From: Endoryza foliicola
Lineage (GTDB): Bacteria; Bacteroidota; Bacteroidia; Chitinophagales; Chitinophagaceae
Reading direction: 5' to 3'
Length of the DNA: 64,000 bases
Assembly: GCA_965226965.1 (NCBI GenBank)
Contig: OZ245715.1
Location: forward strand, 496,001 to 560,000
In this document: piece after piece, positions 7,566 to 16,713 of the stretch
How the letters are laid out: each line of letters starts with the position of its first letter
Numbering within the stretch: position 1 is the first letter of the stretch
The notes under the pieces: generated by a model
Told to the model about the DNA's origin: nothing
Database searches by the model: none
The model's input: the letters and a program-made list of their open reading frames with translations, nothing else
Program-made: the position numbers and the translations under genes

Positions 7566-10220
7566 ATGAAGAGACTCTTTTTTTCTTTACTTTCGCTGGC
7601 CGCTGTTTACAGCACAAGTGCACAGCAACCTGCTTACAAGGATCCTAAGTTACCCATTCCCGTTAGAGTAGAAGACCTGCTCAGCAGAATGACTCCCCGA
7701 GAGAAATTTTTCCAATTGTTTATGATTCCGGGAGAAATTGACAGTACAAAACCCGATCAATACAAAGATGGACTATTCGGCTTTCAAGTAAGCGCAGGTG
7801 GCGGCAGCGACGCAGGTGGCCAGCTTCTTAGCTATAACACGAAAGAAACGGCCCTCGCACTAGCCAATAAAATCAACAAACAGCAAAAATACTTTGTAGA
7901 GAAAACCCGCTTGGGAATTCCTCTTCTTCCTTTTGACGAAGGCTTACACGGCCTGGTTCGTCAGGGTGCTACTTCTTTCCCTCAGTCAATTGGATTGGCC
8001 GCTAGCTTCGATACTGCACTGGTAAGTGCTATTGGCGCTGCTATTGCCATTCAAAGTAAAGAAAGAGGCATTCGTCAAATTCTCTCACCCGTAATCAACA
8101 TCGCTAGCGATGTGCGTTGGGGAAGGGTTGAAGAAACTTATGGTGAAGATCCTTATCTCACGAGTCGCATGGGCGTAGCCTACATGAAAAGCTTTGAAAC
8201 AAGAGGCGTTATCACCACTCCTAAGCACCTGTTGGCTAATGTAGGAGATGGAGGTCGCGATAGCTATCCCATTTATTGGAACGATCGCTTCTTACAAGAA
8301 ATTCACCTGCCGCCTTTCAAAGCAGCATTTGAAGAAGCAGGTACCCGTTCTGTAATGACTTCATACAACTCAGTGAATGGTACGCCCATGTCTTCTAACT
8401 ATGATCTGCTGACCCGAATTGTAAAAAAACAATGGGGCTTTGGTGGGTTTATTATATCAGATGCAAGTGCCGTAGGCGGCGCTTTGGTGTTGCACAAAAC
8501 AGCCAAAGACTATCCGGAAAGCGGGAAGCAAGCGGTTGAAGGCGGACTAGACGTGATCTTCCAAACAGAATTCAAACACCATGAATTGTTTGATCCTCAT
8601 TTCTTGGATGGCAGCATGGATACCGCCCGAATCAACGATGCTGTTCGAAGAGTGCTGACGGCCAAATTTCAACTGGGTCTTTTTGAGAATCCGTATGTTT
8701 CGGTTGATCCGGCAGCTTTTTCCGACTTGAACAAAGCCCGTGAATTGGCGCGTGAAGCGGCACGCAAATCAACCGTTCTACTCAAAAATGCAAGAGACGT
8801 TCTTCCAATCGCAAACAATACTCAAAAAATCGTAGTAATTGGAGAGGAAGCAAAAGCTGCACGATTGGGCGGTTATAGTGGCCCTGGGGTTAACCCCATC
8901 AGCATATACGATGGACTGAAAGCAGGTATCGATAAATCGCAAGAACTCTTCTATGCTCGCGGAGTAGGACTGAAAACAGACAGCTTCGAAGTTATTCCTT
9001 CAAAATTCCTTACCACTGCAGATGGCAAGCAAGGGTTAAACGCGAGCTATTACAGCGGCATTCAAATTACAGGGAAACCAACTACGGCTCGAATTGATGG
9101 AACCATCAACTTTAACTGGACACTCTTCCCACCCGATGCATCTTTAACACCTGATTTCTATGCTGCAGAATGGAATGGCTTCATAGAAGGACCCGGCGGA
9201 AATGAATACAGAATTGGACTAGAAGGCAACGAGGGATTTAGAATGTATATAGACGGCAAATTGGTAATTGATGCTTGGGACAAACGCACTTACCGCAGCC
9301 ATGTGATTAACTACACCTTCAAAAAAGGAAGAAAGTATGCACTTAAAATTCAGTTCTATGAAACCATTGGCACCAACGCCACTATTAAATTAATTTGGAA
9401 TGCGGGCATCAAAGACAATCTGAATCAACGAATCAAGGAAGCAGTAATGCTTACGAATTCTTCTGATGTAGCAATTGTTGTAGCAGGTATCCATGAAGGT
9501 GAGTTTCAAGATCGTGCATTTCTTTCCTTACCCGGAAATCAAGAAGCCATTATCAAAGCGGTTGCTGCTACAGGTAAACCGGTTATTGTAGTGTTGATTG
9601 GTGGCAGTGCCATTACCATGAACAACTGGATGGACGATGTTGAAGGCATCCTTATGGGTTGGTATCCCGGTGAAGCGGGGGGCGATGCCATTGCCGATAT
9701 TCTATTAGGAAAGTACAATCCGGGCGGAAAACTCCCCATTACCTTTCCGGTACATGAATCACAATTACCCTTGGTGTACAATCATGCGCCTACTGGTAGG
9801 GGCGATAATTACTACAATCTAAGCGGATTACCTCTGTTTCCTTTTGGATATGGCTTGAGCTATACCACTTTCTCCTACACCGATATCAAACTTAGCAAAC
9901 CCTCTATCAAAGCAACCGATAGTTGCTTTGTAACTGCTACTATTACCAATACTGGAAGTAGGGAAGGCGATGAAGTGGTACAACTGTATATTCATAATGA
10001 ATTGGCCTCCGTAGTTCGTCCTGTATTGGAACTAAAAGGCTTCCAACGCGTTCGTTTGGCAAAAGGCGAATCAAAACAAGTGAGTTTTAAACTGAGTCCG
10101 AAAGAATGGGCTTATCTAAATCAACAGATGAAATGGGTTACCGAAAAAGGTGACTACAGAATCATTTTAGGAAGCTCAAGTCAAGATTTAAGACTAAAAA
10201 CTACTTTGAAAATAGAATAA
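7566..10220 (+). CDS. GH3 beta-glucosidase with PA14 domain
   Basis: An 884-residue exported glycoside hydrolase. Signal peptide is about 1-19. The GH3 N-terminal barrel carries the KHLLAN motif and the nucleophile Asp299 in the IISDAS motif. The C-terminal alpha/beta domain is interrupted by a PA14 domain (about 490-620), which in other GH3 enzymes shapes the sugar site. A fibronectin-III-like domain closes the protein (about 790-875). It would remove terminal beta-linked glucose or related sugars from oligosaccharides in the periplasm or outside. It is monocistronic, with terminators on both sides. Confidence 0.92.
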   Translation: MKRLFFSLLSLAAVYSTSAQQPAYKDPKLPIPVRVEDLLSRMTPREKFFQLFMIPGEIDSTKPDQYKDGLFGFQVSAGGGSDAGGQLLSYNTKETALALANKINKQQKYFVEKTRLGIPLLPFDEGLHGLVRQGATSFPQSIGLAASFDTALVSAIGAAIAIQSKERGIRQILSPVINIASDVRWGRVEETYGEDPYLTSRMGVAYMKSFETRGVITTPKHLLANVGDGGRDSYPIYWNDRFLQEIHLPPFKAAFEEAGTRSVMTSYNSVNGTPMSSNYDLLTRIVKKQWGFGGFIISDASAVGGALVLHKTAKDYPESGKQAVEGGLDVIFQTEFKHHELFDPHFLDGSMDTARINDAVRRVLTAKFQLGLFENPYVSVDPAAFSDLNKARELAREAARKSTVLLKNARDVLPIANNTQKIVVIGEEAKAARLGGYSGPGVNPISIYDGLKAGIDKSQELFYARGVGLKTDSFEVIPSKFLTTADGKQGLNASYYSGIQITGKPTTARIDGTINFNWTLFPPDASLTPDFYAAEWNGFIEGPGGNEYRIGLEGNEGFRMYIDGKLVIDAWDKRTYRSHVINYTFKKGRKYALKIQFYETIGTNATIKLIWNAGIKDNLNQRIKEAVMLTNSSDVAIVVAGIHEGEFQDRAFLSLPGNQEAIIKAVAATGKPVIVVLIGGSAITMNNWMDDVEGILMGWYPGEAGGDAIADILLGKYNPGGKLPITFPVHESQLPLVYNHAPTGRGDNYYNLSGLPLFPFGYGLSYTTFSYTDIKLSKPSIKATDSCFVTATITNTGSREGDEVVQLYIHNELASVVRPVLELKGFQRVRLAKGESKQVSFKLSPKEWAYLNQQMKWVTEKGDYRIILGSSSQDLRLKTTLKIE

Positions 10221-10243
10221 GATAACCACAACAAAGTTTTCGA

Positions 10244-10283
10244 GGGCGCAAAGCAACGCAGAATTTTCGCGAGCTTTGCGCCC
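10244..10283 (+). terminator. Terminator after the GH3 gene
   Basis: gggcgcaaag and ctttgcgccc form a perfect 10-bp stem around a 20-base loop, followed by a short T-rich tract. The words resemble the intergenic phrases found elsewhere in the window. Confidence 0.65.
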
Positions 10284-10332
10284 TTTGTCTGTTTACGATG
10301 TAAATTAGATGGTAAGTCTTAACTTTAGTAAC

Positions 10333-11511
10333 ATGACTACCAAAACTAGAATCTTATCCATCGACATTCTTCGAGGCATCATTATGGTGATCATGGCACT
10401 CGACCATGTTCGCGATTTCTTTCATGAATCTGCTATGACAGCAGATCCTCTTGATGTGGCATCTACGAATGGTCCTCTCTTCTTCACTCGTTGGATCACC
10501 CATTTTTGCGCACCCACTTTTCTATTCTTATCAGGTCTTTCTACCTATGTTGCAGGTCAAGGAAAAAACGCAAGCGAATACAGCAACTTCATCATCAAGC
10601 GAGGTTTGTTTTTAGTTGCATTTGAGCTATTGATCATGAACCCAATATTTTCTTTCAATCCCTTTTTCAATTTTATTTTCCTGCAAGTAATTTGGGCAAT
10701 TGGCATGAGCATGATTGTATTAGGCTTGCTCATGAAAACTTCTTATAAACTCATTTTTATACTTGGATTGATTTTGGTATTCGGTCACAATGCACTCGAT
10801 GGAATAGCACTACAACAAGGGTCTATTGGAGACACTCTTTTAAAAGTCTTCTTAACCGGATCAGGTACTATCGTTCCTATATCTGCAACTAGAGTTGTTC
10901 TCTTTGCATATACAATTTTGCCTTGGACAGGTATCATGATGCTCGGCTACTCAATGGGCAAATGGTATGAAATCGGATTCGATGAACAAAAAAGAAAAAA
11001 ATCGCTATTGTTTCTTGGTGTTACGGCAGTCGTAGGATTTGTAGTAATCCGTTTCATCAATGTATACGGAGATCCTCGTCCATGGACGCACCAAATGGAA
11101 TCCATTCGAACCTTGTTTTCATTTTTGAATGTGGCGAAATACCCGCCATCGCTCGTTTTTACCTTGATGACCATAGGGCCCGGATTGATTGTACTATCAT
11201 TTACAGAGAAAACGAAAAATGCGTTGTCGGAGTTCTTTATGACTTATGGAAGAACACCACTCTTCTATTTTGCTGTACACTTCTTTTTGGTGCATTTACT
11301 AGAAACAATTGCATTTTTTGCTACCGGCCATAGCTTTTCACAAGCAATTGATCCACAGTCGCCTTTTCTGTTTCGACCCACCAATTTTGGTTTCTCATTG
11401 ACAACGGTTTACCTGATATGGGCATCTGTGGTATTGGCCCTATACTATCCTTGCAAGTGGTTCTACACTTGGAAGCGTGCGCGTAAATCAGCTATTTGGA
11501 AATACATCTAA
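10333..11511 (+). CDS. DUF1624-type (HGSNAT-like) membrane acyltransferase
   Basis: The start at 10333 gives MTTKTRILSIDILRG; an upstream ATG at 10309 would add eight residues and is less typical. The 392-residue protein has about ten membrane segments and begins with the SIDILRG..ALDHVRDFFH signature of the heparan-alpha-glucosaminide N-acetyltransferase-like group, with His in the first membrane segment. These proteins move acyl groups across the membrane to extracytoplasmic acceptors, often sugars. The acceptor is unknown here. The TolB-like gene begins 12 bases later, so the two are likely cotranscribed. Confidence 0.85.
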   Translation: MTTKTRILSIDILRGIIMVIMALDHVRDFFHESAMTADPLDVASTNGPLFFTRWITHFCAPTFLFLSGLSTYVAGQGKNASEYSNFIIKRGLFLVAFELLIMNPIFSFNPFFNFIFLQVIWAIGMSMIVLGLLMKTSYKLIFILGLILVFGHNALDGIALQQGSIGDTLLKVFLTGSGTIVPISATRVVLFAYTILPWTGIMMLGYSMGKWYEIGFDEQKRKKSLLFLGVTAVVGFVVIRFINVYGDPRPWTHQMESIRTLFSFLNVAKYPPSLVFTLMTIGPGLIVLSFTEKTKNALSEFFMTYGRTPLFYFAVHFFLVHLLETIAFFATGHSFSQAIDPQSPFLFRPTNFGFSLTTVYLIWASVVLALYYPCKWFYTWKRARKSAIWKYI

Positions 11512-11523
11512 AAACAATCAGAT

Positions 11524-12387
11524 ATGAAACGAATTGCACTAGCCTTTTTATTGTTCTCGCAAAGCCTCAAGGCACAAACAGGATCAGAGATTGTAGTAGC
11601 AGATATTGAAAACAATGGCGGTTATTTAATCAGCAATCTTTCATATGCTACCGCACACAAAGGATACGACAACCAGCCATTCTTTGTTCCGGGAAAACCT
11701 GTGATATATTATTCTTCATTCAACGATAGCGGTCGTGCAGACATTTGGATGTACAATTTCAGAACCGGAGAAAGAAAAGCGATTACACAAACTGCTGAAC
11801 GCGAATACTCTCCCACCCTCACCCCTGATGGAAAAAACATCTCGTGCATCATTCAGCGCGACAATGGCGCGCAGGACCTGGGCATGTATCCTTTGAACGG
11901 TGGAAACCCAACCATACTCATTGACAATCTAAAAGTAGGATACCATGTATGGGTAAGTACTACACAACTTTTATTGTTTGTATTAGAAAGCGAAGGCCAC
12001 AACAGTCTTCGATTGTACAACACAACCGATAAAACCAATACTGTTGTAGCTGAAAATCCGGGTCGCGCATTGCATCGAATTCCGGGAACCAATAAATTCA
12101 GCTTTGTATTAAAAGTTGATGCGAACGATTGGCGCATTCAAGAATTTGATCCCATCACAAAAACATTTACAAAGATTGCCAATTGCATTGCAGGTCATGA
12201 GGATATTTGTTGGCTCGACAACAAAACCATTCTCTCCAGTGATGGAACCAATTTTGCTATACTTGATAGAAGCAACCCCTCCAGTTGGCAACCTGTACGT
12301 GTTGATGACCCCGCAAAACTCATAACCAGCATTACGCGTATTGCCAGTAATGGAAATGGGAAAATTGCATTTGTAGTGGCGGAATAA
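11524..12387 (+). CDS. TolB-like beta-propeller protein (PD40 repeats)
   Basis: A 287-residue exported protein with a signal peptide (about 1-17) and several PD40/WD40-like blades, visible as REYSPTLTPDGKNISC and similar segments. Such propellers in Bacteroidota are usually periplasmic and mediate protein binding. It follows the membrane acyltransferase gene by 12 bases and probably works with it or is coexpressed. No catalytic site is visible. Family-level call only. Confidence 0.72.
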   Translation: MKRIALAFLLFSQSLKAQTGSEIVVADIENNGGYLISNLSYATAHKGYDNQPFFVPGKPVIYYSSFNDSGRADIWMYNFRTGERKAITQTAEREYSPTLTPDGKNISCIIQRDNGAQDLGMYPLNGGNPTILIDNLKVGYHVWVSTTQLLLFVLESEGHNSLRLYNTTDKTNTVVAENPGRALHRIPGTNKFSFVLKVDANDWRIQEFDPITKTFTKIANCIAGHEDICWLDNKTILSSDGTNFAILDRSNPSSWQPVRVDDPAKLITSITRIASNGNGKIAFVVAE

Positions 12388-12415
12388 AGATGCTAATTAG
12401 AAAATTTGAGAATTA

Positions 12416-12457
12416 GTAATACTAAGTGCGAGGTAGTTACCCCGCACTTAGTATTAC
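12416..12457. terminator. Shared hairpin between convergent genes
   Basis: gtaatactaagtgcg and its exact complement cgcacttagtattac form a long stem (about 17 pairs with one mismatch) around a short loop, between two convergent genes. The lack of a long T-run weakens the terminator call, but the position and symmetry fit a bidirectional terminator. Confidence 0.6.
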
Positions 12458-12472
12458 AGGCATCCGATTAAA

Positions 12473-13894
12473 CTAAACCTGCACAGTCTTCCATTTGCCC
12501 TTCTTAAAATACCAATAAGCAATTAGTGCAATCAATATTTCGGCAACGGGTATCGCAATGAAAGCACCGCGTGGGCCCCATTTAAAAAACTCAGATAACA
12601 AGAATGCAAGCGGTACTTGAAACAACCAAAAGCAGAAGAAGCTGATCCAGGTTGGTGTTTTGGTATCGCCCGACCCATTCAAGGCTTGCATCATTACCAT
12701 TCCTATTCCATAGAACACATAACCGGCGCCAATAATTTGCAGCGCCTCAGTTCCATAGGAAATCACTTCAGGATCATTTGTAAACAAACGAATGATTGGC
12801 CCCGCTACAAAAACAAATAATGCCATCACCCCCGCCATGAATATGCCATTGTACTTGGCGGTTAAAAGCACACTCCTTTCTGCTCGATCCGGTTGTTTGG
12901 CTCCCAAGTTTTGTCCCACCAAAGTTGCCGCAGCATTGCTCAATCCCCATGCAGGCAATATAAAGAACACCACATTTCGAATGGCAATTTGATATCCGGC
13001 TGAAGCTACGGTGCCTCCTGTAGTAGATACGATCCAGGCCAACACAATCCAGCTTCCGGAATTGATAAGAAACTGTAGGGTTGCAGGGCTTGCGATCTTT
13101 ACCACCGACCACATCAATTCCCCGTCGGGCTTTAACTGGCTTCTCTTAAACTTCAAGAAATGCTTTCCATTGAACAAATGAAAAAGTTGATACAACACAC
13201 CAATACCCCTTCCAATGGTAGTTGCAATGGCTGCACCCTTCAATCCAAGTTCCGGAAAAGGACCCGGACCATAAATAAGCAAGGGACATAAAATGATATT
13301 TAGAAAGCTGGCGATCCATAAACTTTTCATGGCCATGGCTGCATTACCGGCGCCTCTAAAAATTCCATTGATCAAAAATATCAAAATAATCACCAGGCTT
13401 CCACCCATCATAATTCGAGTGAAAGGAGTTCCTTCCTCAATTACTTCCGGTGAAGCGCCCATCAATCGCAAGATATCGGAAGCAAAAATTACCCCCGGTA
13501 TACTTACTAAGATTGTGGTTAAAATGGCAATCCAAATTGATTGGATACCCGCTTTCGCTGCGGCTTCCGGGTCTTTTTCCCCTGTTCTTCTTGATACCAT
13601 GGCAGTAGCAGCTGTACTCAAGCCAATAGCAATGGAGTAAACAATAGAAATCACTGATTCTGTCAATCCTACCGTTGTAACAGCGTTTTTACTATTGGGG
13701 AGATGTCCTACAAAATACATATCCACCACCGCAAACACGCTCTCCAAGCTTAATTCAAGAATCATGGGAATGGCAAGCAATACGATCGCCATTTTTATAG
13801 AGCCCGTGGTATAATCATACTCCTTACCACTCAGTGATGCTTTAATAACAGATATAATGCGTCGAATAGACGTTGGTTGTTTTTCGGTCGTCAT
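12473..13894 (-). CDS. MATE family efflux protein
   Basis: The start at 13894 gives MTTEKQPTS; an upstream frame start adds 14 residues that look non-coding. The 473-residue protein has about 12 membrane segments and the MATE features: a repeated two-bundle architecture, PMILELSLESVFAVVDMYFVG near the start, and QNLGAKQPDRAER between the two halves. MATE proteins expel cationic or toxic compounds using Na+ or H+ gradients. It faces the AI-2E permease gene across a 226-base gap. Family is clear; substrate is unknown. Confidence 0.92.
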   Translation of the reverse strand: MTTEKQPTSIRRIISVIKASLSGKEYDYTTGSIKMAIVLLAIPMILELSLESVFAVVDMYFVGHLPNSKNAVTTVGLTESVISIVYSIAIGLSTAATAMVSRRTGEKDPEAAAKAGIQSIWIAILTTILVSIPGVIFASDILRLMGASPEVIEEGTPFTRIMMGGSLVIILIFLINGIFRGAGNAAMAMKSLWIASFLNIILCPLLIYGPGPFPELGLKGAAIATTIGRGIGVLYQLFHLFNGKHFLKFKRSQLKPDGELMWSVVKIASPATLQFLINSGSWIVLAWIVSTTGGTVASAGYQIAIRNVVFFILPAWGLSNAAATLVGQNLGAKQPDRAERSVLLTAKYNGIFMAGVMALFVFVAGPIIRLFTNDPEVISYGTEALQIIGAGYVFYGIGMVMMQALNGSGDTKTPTWISFFCFWLFQVPLAFLLSEFFKWGPRGAFIAIPVAEILIALIAYWYFKKGKWKTVQV

Positions 13895-13924
13895 ACAAAT
13901 ACAATAAAATAAATAATGTGAAAT

Positions 13925-13942
13925 GCAACGGGGCACCGTTGC
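13925..13942. repeat. Small perfect hairpin in a divergent gap
   Basis: gcaacgg and ccgttgc flank a 4-base loop. It lies 30 bases upstream of the MATE start codon, so it could sit in the 5' leader of that mRNA or be an operator for the divergent pair. Confidence 0.4.
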
Positions 13943-14120
13943 GGTAATAATGATGAAGGCGGCAAGTTGGGAATGAGTAGAACTATCCCCTAATTAGAAA
14001 ATCATATTCGAAGCGTTGAGAGTCAAAGGTGGTGTTTTTTTTGAATTGAAAAAAGAATTTTTGAAAACTACCCAATAACCGATGTTCAATTAAGTAGTAA
14101 CTTTCACAAAATCTATACAC

Positions 14121-15128
14121 GTGCAGAGTCCCATTTCCAATAATACCATTCGACAAATCTTATTCTTGTTGCTGATTCTAGCTATTGGAACAGTGCTTTT
14201 CTTGGAACTCAGTCAATTCATTCCGGCATTGTTAGGCGCCTACACTTTATATGTTTTATTAAGAGGATGGATGCACAAATTAGAATTTAAAAAGAAGTGG
14301 AAGCCATGGATGGCTGCTGCCACTCTAATGATCATTTCTTTCATCGTCATCATCTTCCCCATCTTTTTACTAGTGAACATGCTCGGTTCAAAAATTGGAT
14401 TTGCGGTACAACATTCGGGCGACGTGTTGGGCTCTATCAAAAACTATGTTCATCAATACGAGGTACGCTATCAATTTGAGATATTAAGCGATGCAAGTAT
14501 TAAAAAACTAACCGCTTGGGCAGCCGGTGTTCTTCCGAATCTTCTTGGCGCCACCATAAGTACTGCTACCACCATTATTGTCATGTACTTCATTTTGTAC
14601 TTCATGTTAACAGAGCGAAATAAAATGGAAGCCAGCTTTTACTCGAATGTGCCTTTGAAAGACGAAAACATCCTTTTACTAAGAAGGGAAATGAATACGT
14701 TGGTGTATTCGAATGCACTGGGAATTCCTTTAATTGCGGTACTACAAGGTGTTGTAGCCCTTATAGGCTATTTGGTTTTGGGAGTAGACCAACCAATTTT
14801 TTGGTTTGTAGTAACCTGTATTGCCGGTATGTTACCCATAGTTGGTGTGGCAATTGCCTACGTACCATTATCACTGGTTTTTTTCGCGAACGGACACGAC
14901 ACAAAAGGCATTATCTTATTACTCTATTGCGCGGGAGTGGTTGGTACCGTTGACAATGTTTTTCGTTTTTGGATGCAGAAAAAATTAGGCGATACCCACC
15001 CGCTGATCACCGTATTCGGCGTAATCATAGGCCTCAATCTTTTCGGCTTCATCGGCCTCATCTTCGGACCAATTCTAATTGCGCTGTTTTTATTGTTGCT
15101 GAGAATTTATACCAACGAATTTAAATGA
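14121..15128 (+). CDS. AI-2E family transporter (PerM/YdiK-like)
   Basis: A 335-residue membrane protein with seven to eight membrane segments and the layout of the AI-2E/PerM family: paired N-terminal segments, a long amphipathic mid section (about 85-130), and a C-terminal LIFGPILIALFLLLLRIY segment. Members move diverse small molecules or ions, and the name from the AI-2 exporter need not apply here. Start is GTG, which is the only good candidate before the first membrane segment. It stands alone, diverging from the MATE gene. Confidence 0.8.
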   Translation: MQSPISNNTIRQILFLLLILAIGTVLFLELSQFIPALLGAYTLYVLLRGWMHKLEFKKKWKPWMAAATLMIISFIVIIFPIFLLVNMLGSKIGFAVQHSGDVLGSIKNYVHQYEVRYQFEILSDASIKKLTAWAAGVLPNLLGATISTATTIIVMYFILYFMLTERNKMEASFYSNVPLKDENILLLRREMNTLVYSNALGIPLIAVLQGVVALIGYLVLGVDQPIFWFVVTCIAGMLPIVGVAIAYVPLSLVFFANGHDTKGIILLLYCAGVVGTVDNVFRFWMQKKLGDTHPLITVFGVIIGLNLFGFIGLIFGPILIALFLLLLRIYTNEFK

Positions 15129-15137
15129 GGGAGCTGA

Positions 15138-15300
15138 TTTGAAAATTTGATGATTTGTGAATTTGAGTAGTACGAATGATATTCATTGTTTGCAATGATG
15201 TAATACTCTCGGCTTACTTTGAATAAAGGGGAAAAGGAGAAAATCAAGCTTATCAGTAGAAATCAATCTTGTAAATCCCTAAATCCTTTAAATCCTGATC
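15138..15300. repeat. Intergenic phrase remnants
   Basis: A gap region with tandem words such as tgaaaatttgatgatttgtgaatttg (15138-15164) and, near 15268-15297, ttgtaaatccctaaatcctttaaatcctg. No gene is seen. These look like decayed members of the same phrase family as the other intergenic repeats here. Confidence 0.5.
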
Positions 15301-15345
15301 AAAAAAGAAAAGCCCAATCATAGGGTACGAACCTATATTGAGCTT
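15301..15345 (-). terminator. Terminator of the L,D-transpeptidase gene
   Basis: On the minus strand a near-perfect 14-bp stem (aagctcaatatagg paired with cctatgattgggctt) is followed by ttctttttt. It lies just downstream of the stop codon. Confidence 0.7.
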
Positions 15346-15380
15346 TCTACCTTCAAACCATCTGAAGTTATACGTCCAAC

Positions 15381-16157
15381 CTAGCCGTTTAATATTTTAG
15401 ACTTTTGCAGATAGTTTTTTGAGGGATGGTAAATGAAGAAACAAGAACCATCCTTGATGGAGTTGATCACCTTCTTCGTGTCTTTTGCCGGTACCGCAGG
15501 ACAGCCATAACTCCGTCCGTTAAAGCGATTCCATCGCAAAAAGTCAGCTCCAACATATTCTGAACCATGAACTACAATATTTCTATCATTGGCCAAATCA
15601 TTGATTCCTCTCTCCACACCATCTATATTCAAGGCCAAGCCATGATCTCCCCAGTAGGTTTTACGTGTTACATAAAAACCCAAACTACTTTTATGAGATT
15701 CCGGCTTATTTGAAAATGATTTAGCATATTCACCTCCGCTATTTCTTCCATGTGCTACATAGGTATTCACTAAAACCTTTTTGGTTTCCACATCCAACAC
15801 ATACAAACGTTTTCTTCTTGAACTTTGACTGAAATCGGCAATAGATAAGACCCCTTTCTTATAGATAGAGCCCTTTTCGAGTAGCTTCTTGTATCCTTTC
15901 CAGGCAAATACAAAAGCGTTTTGAGTTAATCCGTATCTGCGCAGGCGCATCGATTCATACAAATCTTTCGCTTCTTTATCTAAACTAGTTGATAAAGAAT
16001 TTGCAACATTTGAATCAGTATTGTTGGTGGGAATTTCTTCTGTAGTATCGATCACTGAAACGATCACATCATCTTTGGTGACCCCCGCTTGTAGAACCGG
16101 GGTAGACAGTAATATCAACAAAAGGCCTATAGCCACTACGGATTTTAAAGGGCGCAT
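15381..16157 (-). CDS. L,D-transpeptidase catalytic-domain protein (YkuD_2)
   Basis: A 258-residue exported protein: signal peptide about 1-24, then a murein L,D-transpeptidase domain with His197 (VVHGSEYVG) and nucleophile Cys219 in GRSYGCPA, the expected YkuD-type core. Such enzymes form 3-3 peptidoglycan crosslinks or attach proteins to peptidoglycan in the periplasm. The family commonly has a short form like this in Bacteroidota. It is monocistronic with its own promoter-like element and terminator. Confidence 0.85.
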   Translation of the reverse strand: MRPLKSVVAIGLLLILLSTPVLQAGVTKDDVIVSVIDTTEEIPTNNTDSNVANSLSTSLDKEAKDLYESMRLRRYGLTQNAFVFAWKGYKKLLEKGSIYKKGVLSIADFSQSSRRKRLYVLDVETKKVLVNTYVAHGRNSGGEYAKSFSNKPESHKSSLGFYVTRKTYWGDHGLALNIDGVERGINDLANDRNIVVHGSEYVGADFLRWNRFNGRSYGCPAVPAKDTKKVINSIKDGSCFFIYHPSKNYLQKSKILNG

Positions 16158-16212
16158 GGATCAAATTAGGGTTTTTCAATAGGTGATTCCGCTTATTCAA
16201 ACGGGCACAAAT

Positions 16213-16220
16213 CAAAAATA
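16213..16220 (-). promoter_or_regulatory. Putative promoter of the L,D-transpeptidase gene
   Basis: On the minus strand this reads TATTTTTG, matching TAnnTTTG exactly, with a TTGC about 19 bases upstream as a -33 box. It is one of the better promoter candidates in the window. Confidence 0.5.
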
Positions 16221-16299
16221 TTATTCAAGTATTATTAATGCAAGCCCTAGTGCTTTATTTATTTTATTGTGTACACTTAAAAAAAGTTTAAAAAATATT

Positions 16300-16629
16300 T
16301 TATCGCTTCTTAGGCTTGTAAACCAAGCCATAGGAATGATCAATCCACTCTCTTAAATCATTGTCGGAAACACTATGATCTACTACAATAGTGTTCCAAT
16401 GTTTCTTGTTCATATGATAGCCCGGTTGTACGCAAGAATACCGTTCTCTTAATTCAATGGCCAATTCCGGATCGCATTTTACATTAAACCGGAGCGGATT
16501 GGAATCAAGCGAACAGAGTAAGAAGATCTTGCCCCCTACTTTAAACACCAAAGTGTCTTCGCCAAACGGGAAACTCTCTTCTACCATGGGCTTTCGAATA
16601 CAGTACTCGCGAAGTGATTCAACGTCCAT
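16300..16629 (-). CDS. MmcQ/YjbR family protein
   Basis: A 109-residue cytoplasmic protein with the YjbR fold signature: LREYCIRKPMVEESFPFG at the start, a short KVGGKIFLLC strand, CDPELAIELRERY, and HWNTIVVD. YjbR proteins have a fold like the C-terminal domain of TyrR-type regulators and are often called DNA-binding, but their role is not established. It lies in a divergent arrangement with the exonuclease gene. Family membership is well supported by these conserved segments. Confidence 0.88.
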   Translation of the reverse strand: MDVESLREYCIRKPMVEESFPFGEDTLVFKVGGKIFLLCSLDSNPLRFNVKCDPELAIELRERYSCVQPGYHMNKKHWNTIVVDHSVSDNDLREWIDHSYGLVYKPKKR

Positions 16630-16713
16630 ATCAATAATTTGTACAAAACTAATAAATGTAAGAGGCTTCCCCGCTTCGAATATTCAGTAAATTGCTTTCG
16701 TAAGCTCCTCCAC

